Assembly (NCBI GenBank): GCA_030628905.1
Contig: DAOVQB010000161.1
Span: 1 to 10,488 of the forward strand
From: DAOVQB01 sp023128935
GTDB lineage: Bacteria > Eisenbacteria > RBG-16-71-46 > CAIMUX01 > WJJG01
Direction of reading: 5' to 3'
Length of the DNA stretch: 10,488 nt
The position numbers and the translations under genes are program-made. Position 1 is the first letter of the stretch. Each line of letters starts with the position of its first letter. This document shows, in pieces, positions 7,363-10,488 of the stretch. The notes beneath the pieces were generated by a model. The model made no database searches. It saw only the letters and a program-made list of their open reading frames with translations, and was not told where the DNA came from.

Positions 7363-8207
7363 TCGATTCTGGGTCTTTGGCCCCGGGGAAGGATGGAGGT
7401 GGGGTTCATTTGAGCAATGAGCTGCTACAAGATCTGCTCTTTGGCCTCCTGCCGAAGCCTGAGGCTGAGCGGTCTCGCGCCCACCTCGCCATCTGTCCGG
7501 ACTGCGAGCGGCGCTATCAAGAGCGATTCGCCGCCCGCGAGCGCCTGCGGGCCAGAGGAACCCTCCGCGAACTGCCCGATGGCCAGCTCGTATTCGAAGT
7601 CCATGCAGGCAATGCTGCCGGCCGCTCAAGGCATGCACTCGGGCCGGTCGCACGCGACTTGCTTGACACGGTCCGGGCCAACCTGCCGGCCATACGCCAA
7701 CTCTCTCGCATGAGAACCGTGGCCGCCTTGGCGCTTGTGGCCGCCACTCTGATTATAGTTTTCTATCCGCGCCAGAGCGAGATTGCCGAGCCTCCGCAAC
7801 TGGACTGGCTTCCCGCCATGTCCGCGGATCTCACTAGCCGGGGTGCCGAGGATTCCCTACATCCAGGTGCCCTGGCCGCCGGTCTTGAGGCCTATGCCGC
7901 GCAAGACCTCGTTCAGGCTATCGAACAGTTGCAGCGAGCCGAGGCCAGCGGGCCCTTTGAGATAATTCGCAAGGCCTATCTCGGCAGTGCCTTAGCATGG
8001 ATCGAGCGCTATACTGAGGCTATCGAGGTCTTGATGTCGATTGACCCTGAAGATCTACCAGAGGACTACAGCGAAGCGCACTGGGCCCTGTATGTTTCCC
8101 TCCAAAACTCCGGTCACCTAGCGCCGGCCGACTCGCTATTGCGGGTCATGGCCGCGGGGTACGGCGATCTGGCCCAGCGCGCAGCCACCGCTCTGGACCG
8201 GAAATAG
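7359..8207 (+). CDS. Zinc-finger transmembrane anti-sigma factor with TPR-like extracytoplasmic domain
   Basis: This is a 282-residue protein. The cytoplasmic N-terminus has the ZAS signature H-x3-C-x2-C (His42, Cys46, Cys49 in AHLAICPDCERRY) after a LLQDLLFGLLPKPE helix, the usual sigma-binding module. One membrane helix lies at about 119-136 (TVAALALVAATLIIVF), followed by YPRQ. The outer part (about 137-282) is alpha-helical. GLEAYAAQDLVQAIEQLQRAE, AYLGSALAWIERYTEAIEVL and AHWALYVSLQNSGHLAPADSLL look like two to three TPR-type helical hairpins. It would hold the sigma factor at the membrane and release it when the outer domain is engaged or cleaved. It overlaps the sigma gene by 4 bp. The ZAS and membrane calls are strong, the TPR call moderate. 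The next gene encodes an exported TPR-CHAT protein, a possible partner. Confidence 0.85.
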   Translation: MIDSGSLAPGKDGGGVHLSNELLQDLLFGLLPKPEAERSRAHLAICPDCERRYQERFAARERLRARGTLRELPDGQLVFEVHAGNAAGRSRHALGPVARDLLDTVRANLPAIRQLSRMRTVAALALVAATLIIVFYPRQSEIAEPPQLDWLPAMSADLTSRGAEDSLHPGALAAGLEAYAAQDLVQAIEQLQRAEASGPFEIIRKAYLGSALAWIERYTEAIEVLMSIDPEDLPEDYSEAHWALYVSLQNSGHLAPADSLLRVMAAGYGDLAQRAATALDRK

Positions 8208-8260
8208 GCTAGCGCGGAAATCCTGAACGCTTCGCGCCCGCGGCCCTTGCGAACCCCTTT

Positions 8261-8300
8261 GGCCCTCCTCGGCCCTCCTTGGCCCCCCTAGGCCCTCCAA
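8261..8300 (+). repeat. Four tandem 10-bp units, consensus GGCCCTCCTN
   Basis: The units are GGCCCTCCTC, GGCCCTCCTT, GGCCCCCCTA and GGCCCTCCAA, in direct tandem about one helical turn apart. CCTTGG (8277-8282) and CCAAGG (8297-8302) can also form a 6-bp hairpin. It may be a protein-binding site, an attenuator or simple slippage. Confidence 0.75.
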
Positions 8301-8366
8301 GGCTGCCACTTATCGCCCGAGATCCCCCTTGCGGTCGCCAACTAAAATGGAGGATTATTAATAGAA

Positions 8367-8372
8367 GAGGAG
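8367..8372 (+). promoter_or_regulatory. Ribosome binding site of the TPR-CHAT gene
   Basis: GAGGAG lies 4 nt before ATG 8377. It favours this start over the internal ATG at 8461, which would begin right at the signal peptide but has no such site. Confidence 0.7.
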
Positions 8373-8376
8373 AAGA

Positions 8377-10488
8377 ATGAGGTCGAGCAATACATCATTC
8401 TCAGCGGGCACAGCTGATAGCGCCGTGACCTGCGGTCGCCACCGAACTATCCGCGTGTCCATGGCGCTCCTCTTCCAAGCCCTTGTTTTGACCATAATGA
8501 TGAGTGGTCTGGCCAGCGCCAGCGAGGGCTGCGCGCAGGATTGCAATCGCTTCCGGGTGCTAATCGAGCAGCAGCGCGCCGCAGGTCGCTACGACTCGGC
8601 CCTGGAGATGGCGCTTGAACTTCAACAGCTTATTGCCGGCAGTCCCGATGCGCGCCCCTGGGAGAGCGGCGATGCCGCGCGCGAAATCGCCACGCTGACA
8701 GCGATTCTGGCCATGCCGCCCGAGGCACGGGCTGAGGTCACCGAGGCGGACCGGCTCGAGGATTCCGTCCGGCAGCACATCCGTAATCGCGATTTCGCAA
8801 CCGGAGTCACGCTGGCCGAACGGCAACTGGAGATCCTGCGCTGCCACTTCGGCGAGCAGCATTTAGAGGTGGCGGCCCGGCTGTTCCGATTGGCGGGCCA
8901 TCTCACAGAGAAGGGCGACCTGGCAAGAGCCGAGCTGCTCTGCCGTCGGGCCTTGAGCGCGCACCGCGAGCAGCTGGGACGCGAGCACCCGCGAACGGTT
9001 ATGAACATCGAGCTGATGGCGGAGATTCTCACCGAGCAAGGCTTCCTGACGCGCGCCGAGCCACTTTGCCGCGAAGCTTTCGCCCTCCATCGCAAGCTGC
9101 ACGGTGAGGAGCAAGTTCTCACCACAGATGCCATGAATCTCCTGGCATTGGTCTGCATGCAGCAGGGTAACTGCGGCGAGGCCGAACTGCTCATGCGCCG
9201 GGCGCTGGCCTTGCGACGCAACATGCCCGAGGAACATGGCCGTGTGGAGGAATCTCTGCACAACCTCTCCGCACTGTACCTACAGAGGGGGGAACCCGCG
9301 GCAGCCGAACCCTTGCTCCAGGAACTCCTCGAACGCCGGCGCAATCGCCTCGGTCCAGATCATCACTCGATCGGCACCAACTTGTGTCTCTTGGGTGTGG
9401 CGCTCCACGGCATAGGTGACCTCGCGAGCGCTGAGCAGGCTTACAATGATGCCCTTGCTTTCCATGTGAGGCGCTTCGGCCAGGAACATCCGGAGGTCGC
9501 CCGGGATCTGTGCAACCTCGCTGCTCTCCTCTATGACCGGAAAGACCTCGCGGGCGCCGCAGCGAAGCTGCACGGGGCGCTCGCGATGCTCCGCCAATTC
9601 CATGGTGAGGAACATCCACAGATCGCCGAGGCTCTGGGTTCGCTGGCAGCCATTCTGTTCGACCAGGGACGTCTGAAGCAGGCGGAGGCTTGCCTGCGCC
9701 AGGCACTGGCGATGCATCGCCGGTTCTCCGGGAAGGATGCACGGGCGCTGGCCACCTGTCTGAACAGTCTGGCTAGCTGCCTTCTCGCGCGCGGGGATCT
9801 CTCCGGCGCCGAGGTGCACCTCAGTGAAGCCACCGAGCTGTTCGAACGCGCCCGCCTAGGGGCCGGAACCGGGTTCGCGCGGGCGACCTTCCAATCGTCG
9901 CCCTACCTGCAGTTGGCAGCCGTACAACTGGAACGTGGAGAGACGGTGGCCGCCTGGCCAGCCGCCGAGAAGGGCCTCGGACGGGCTCTGGGAGACCTAC
10001 TGCTCACATCCGATCAGCGCTATCTCACGCCAACCGACACAGACACAAATAGCATCTTACGCAGGCGTGTGGGCCAGCTTAGCGACCACGTCTCTGTTCT
10101 GCGGGAAGCCCTGCGCGACTCCCCGGCAGCGAGCACCGCCCGGCGCTTGCGAGAGGCGGAAACGCAATTGCTCGCGGCCGAGGCGACCTTGAGTGACTTC
10201 CAGTGGGAGGTCGCCGCCAAGTACCCCGTCGCCGAAGGCCAAGCCTATCAACTCGCACGCATTCAGGCAGCGCTGCCCGCGGACGTAGCGCTCGTAGGTT
10301 GGGTACATGCCCGGCTGAACCGCGATGAATATGTGTCCTGGGGCTACGTTATTCGCGACTCGGGACCGGTAACATGGGAGCGCTTGGGCGCGGAACCGAT
10401 GCGTGCTGGCCGTTCGCCGGCCGCTGCGGCGCGCCACTTCAGCCGGACCCTCGCGCGCGACGGCGCCTGGCCCGTTTGCCTGACATCC
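8377..10488 (+). CDS. Exported TPR-CHAT protein (putative caspase-like protease), C-terminus beyond the window
   Basis: An uninterrupted frame of 704 codons runs off the right edge. A hydrophobic stretch at 29-48 (MALLFQALVLTIMMSGLASA) is a probable signal peptide with cleavage near ASA-SEG, preceded by an unusual 28-residue polar extension. Helical repeats occupy about 50-160. Then come eight kinesin-light-chain-type TPRs with a 42-residue period, starting near 166, 208, 250, 291, 333, 375, 417 and 459 (for example SLHNLSALYLQRGEPAAAEP and CNLAALLYDRKDLAGAA). A linker with ARLGAGTGFARATFQSSPY (492-510) and a coiled helical region (about 560-630) follow. From about 633, LPADVALVGWVHARLN, then VSWGYVIRDSGPVTWERLGA, match the first strands of a CHAT domain. 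The catalytic His and Cys of that domain would lie further right, so activity cannot be judged here. It follows the sigma/anti-sigma pair in the same direction and may be its target or effector. Confidence 0.85.
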   Translation, partial: MRSSNTSFSAGTADSAVTCGRHRTIRVSMALLFQALVLTIMMSGLASASEGCAQDCNRFRVLIEQQRAAGRYDSALEMALELQQLIAGSPDARPWESGDAAREIATLTAILAMPPEARAEVTEADRLEDSVRQHIRNRDFATGVTLAERQLEILRCHFGEQHLEVAARLFRLAGHLTEKGDLARAELLCRRALSAHREQLGREHPRTVMNIELMAEILTEQGFLTRAEPLCREAFALHRKLHGEEQVLTTDAMNLLALVCMQQGNCGEAELLMRRALALRRNMPEEHGRVEESLHNLSALYLQRGEPAAAEPLLQELLERRRNRLGPDHHSIGTNLCLLGVALHGIGDLASAEQAYNDALAFHVRRFGQEHPEVARDLCNLAALLYDRKDLAGAAAKLHGALAMLRQFHGEEHPQIAEALGSLAAILFDQGRLKQAEACLRQALAMHRRFSGKDARALATCLNSLASCLLARGDLSGAEVHLSEATELFERARLGAGTGFARATFQSSPYLQLAAVQLERGETVAAWPAAEKGLGRALGDLLLTSDQRYLTPTDTDTNSILRRRVGQLSDHVSVLREALRDSPAASTARRLREAETQLLAAEATLSDFQWEVAAKYPVAEGQAYQLARIQAALPADVALVGWVHARLNRDEYVSWGYVIRDSGPVTWERLGAEPMRAGRSPAAAARHFSRTLARDGAWPVCLTS

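Larger units (their letters stand above)
8208..8376 (+). other. Spacer between the anti-sigma and TPR-CHAT genes
   Basis: No gene is seen. The spacer holds a weak TTCGC/GCGAA inverted repeat (8231-8253) just after the anti-sigma stop, a 10-bp tandem repeat (8261-8300) and an A/T-richer purine stretch (8343-8376) that ends in the ribosome binding site of the next gene. The weak hairpin followed by CCCCTTT could reduce readthrough. The A/T-rich part could hold a promoter, but no clear -35/-10 pair was found. Confidence 0.4.

Noticed and set aside
8622..9833. Long antisense open frames opposite the TPR region.
   Set aside because: They mirror a repetitive GC-rich coding sequence whose plus-strand frame has clear TPR periodicity, a signal peptide and a ribosome binding site.

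Overview
The window is GC-rich bacterial DNA with genes on both strands. An OmpA-type lipoprotein with a peptidoglycan-binding domain implies a diderm (outer-membrane) bacterium. The gene mix (sigma factor, membrane anti-sigma factor, secreted TPR-CHAT protein, plus a molybdenum hydroxylase) would suit an environmental lineage such as the Gemmatimonadota/FCB-like phyla, Planctomycetota or deltaproteobacterial groups. No rRNA or tRNA is present to settle this, so the affiliation is inference.

The left 6.3 kb is read on the minus strand. In transcription order it holds dinB (Y-family DNA polymerase IV), a spacer with a 33-bp tandem repeat, a secreted alpha/beta-hydrolase fused to a PDZ-like domain, an OmpA-family lipoprotein, the molybdopterin-binding large subunit of a xanthine-dehydrogenase-family enzyme, and the first 81 codons of its FAD-binding subunit. 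The FAD subunit starts at a TTG that overlaps the stop of the large subunit. The [2Fe-2S] subunit expected for this enzyme is not in the window and probably lies beyond the left edge. The dinB-hydrolase and hydrolase-ompA gaps are each about 165 bp, so only the large subunit and FAD subunit are clearly co-translated.

A spacer of about 300 bp (6293-6597) separates this block from a rightward block. That block encodes an ECF-like sigma factor, a zinc-finger anti-sigma factor overlapping it by ATGA, and, after a 169-bp gap with a 10-bp tandem repeat, a large exported protein. The exported protein has about eight kinesin-light-chain-type TPRs and the beginning of a CHAT (caspase-like) domain, and it is cut by the right edge.

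The most interesting unit is the rightward block (6598-10488). A sigma factor is paired with a one-pass anti-sigma factor whose outer part is helical and TPR-like. Next to it is an exported TPR-CHAT putative protease that could sense or cleave an envelope partner. This reads as a candidate trans-envelope signalling or proteolysis system, but the link between the parts is inferred from gene order and domain content only.
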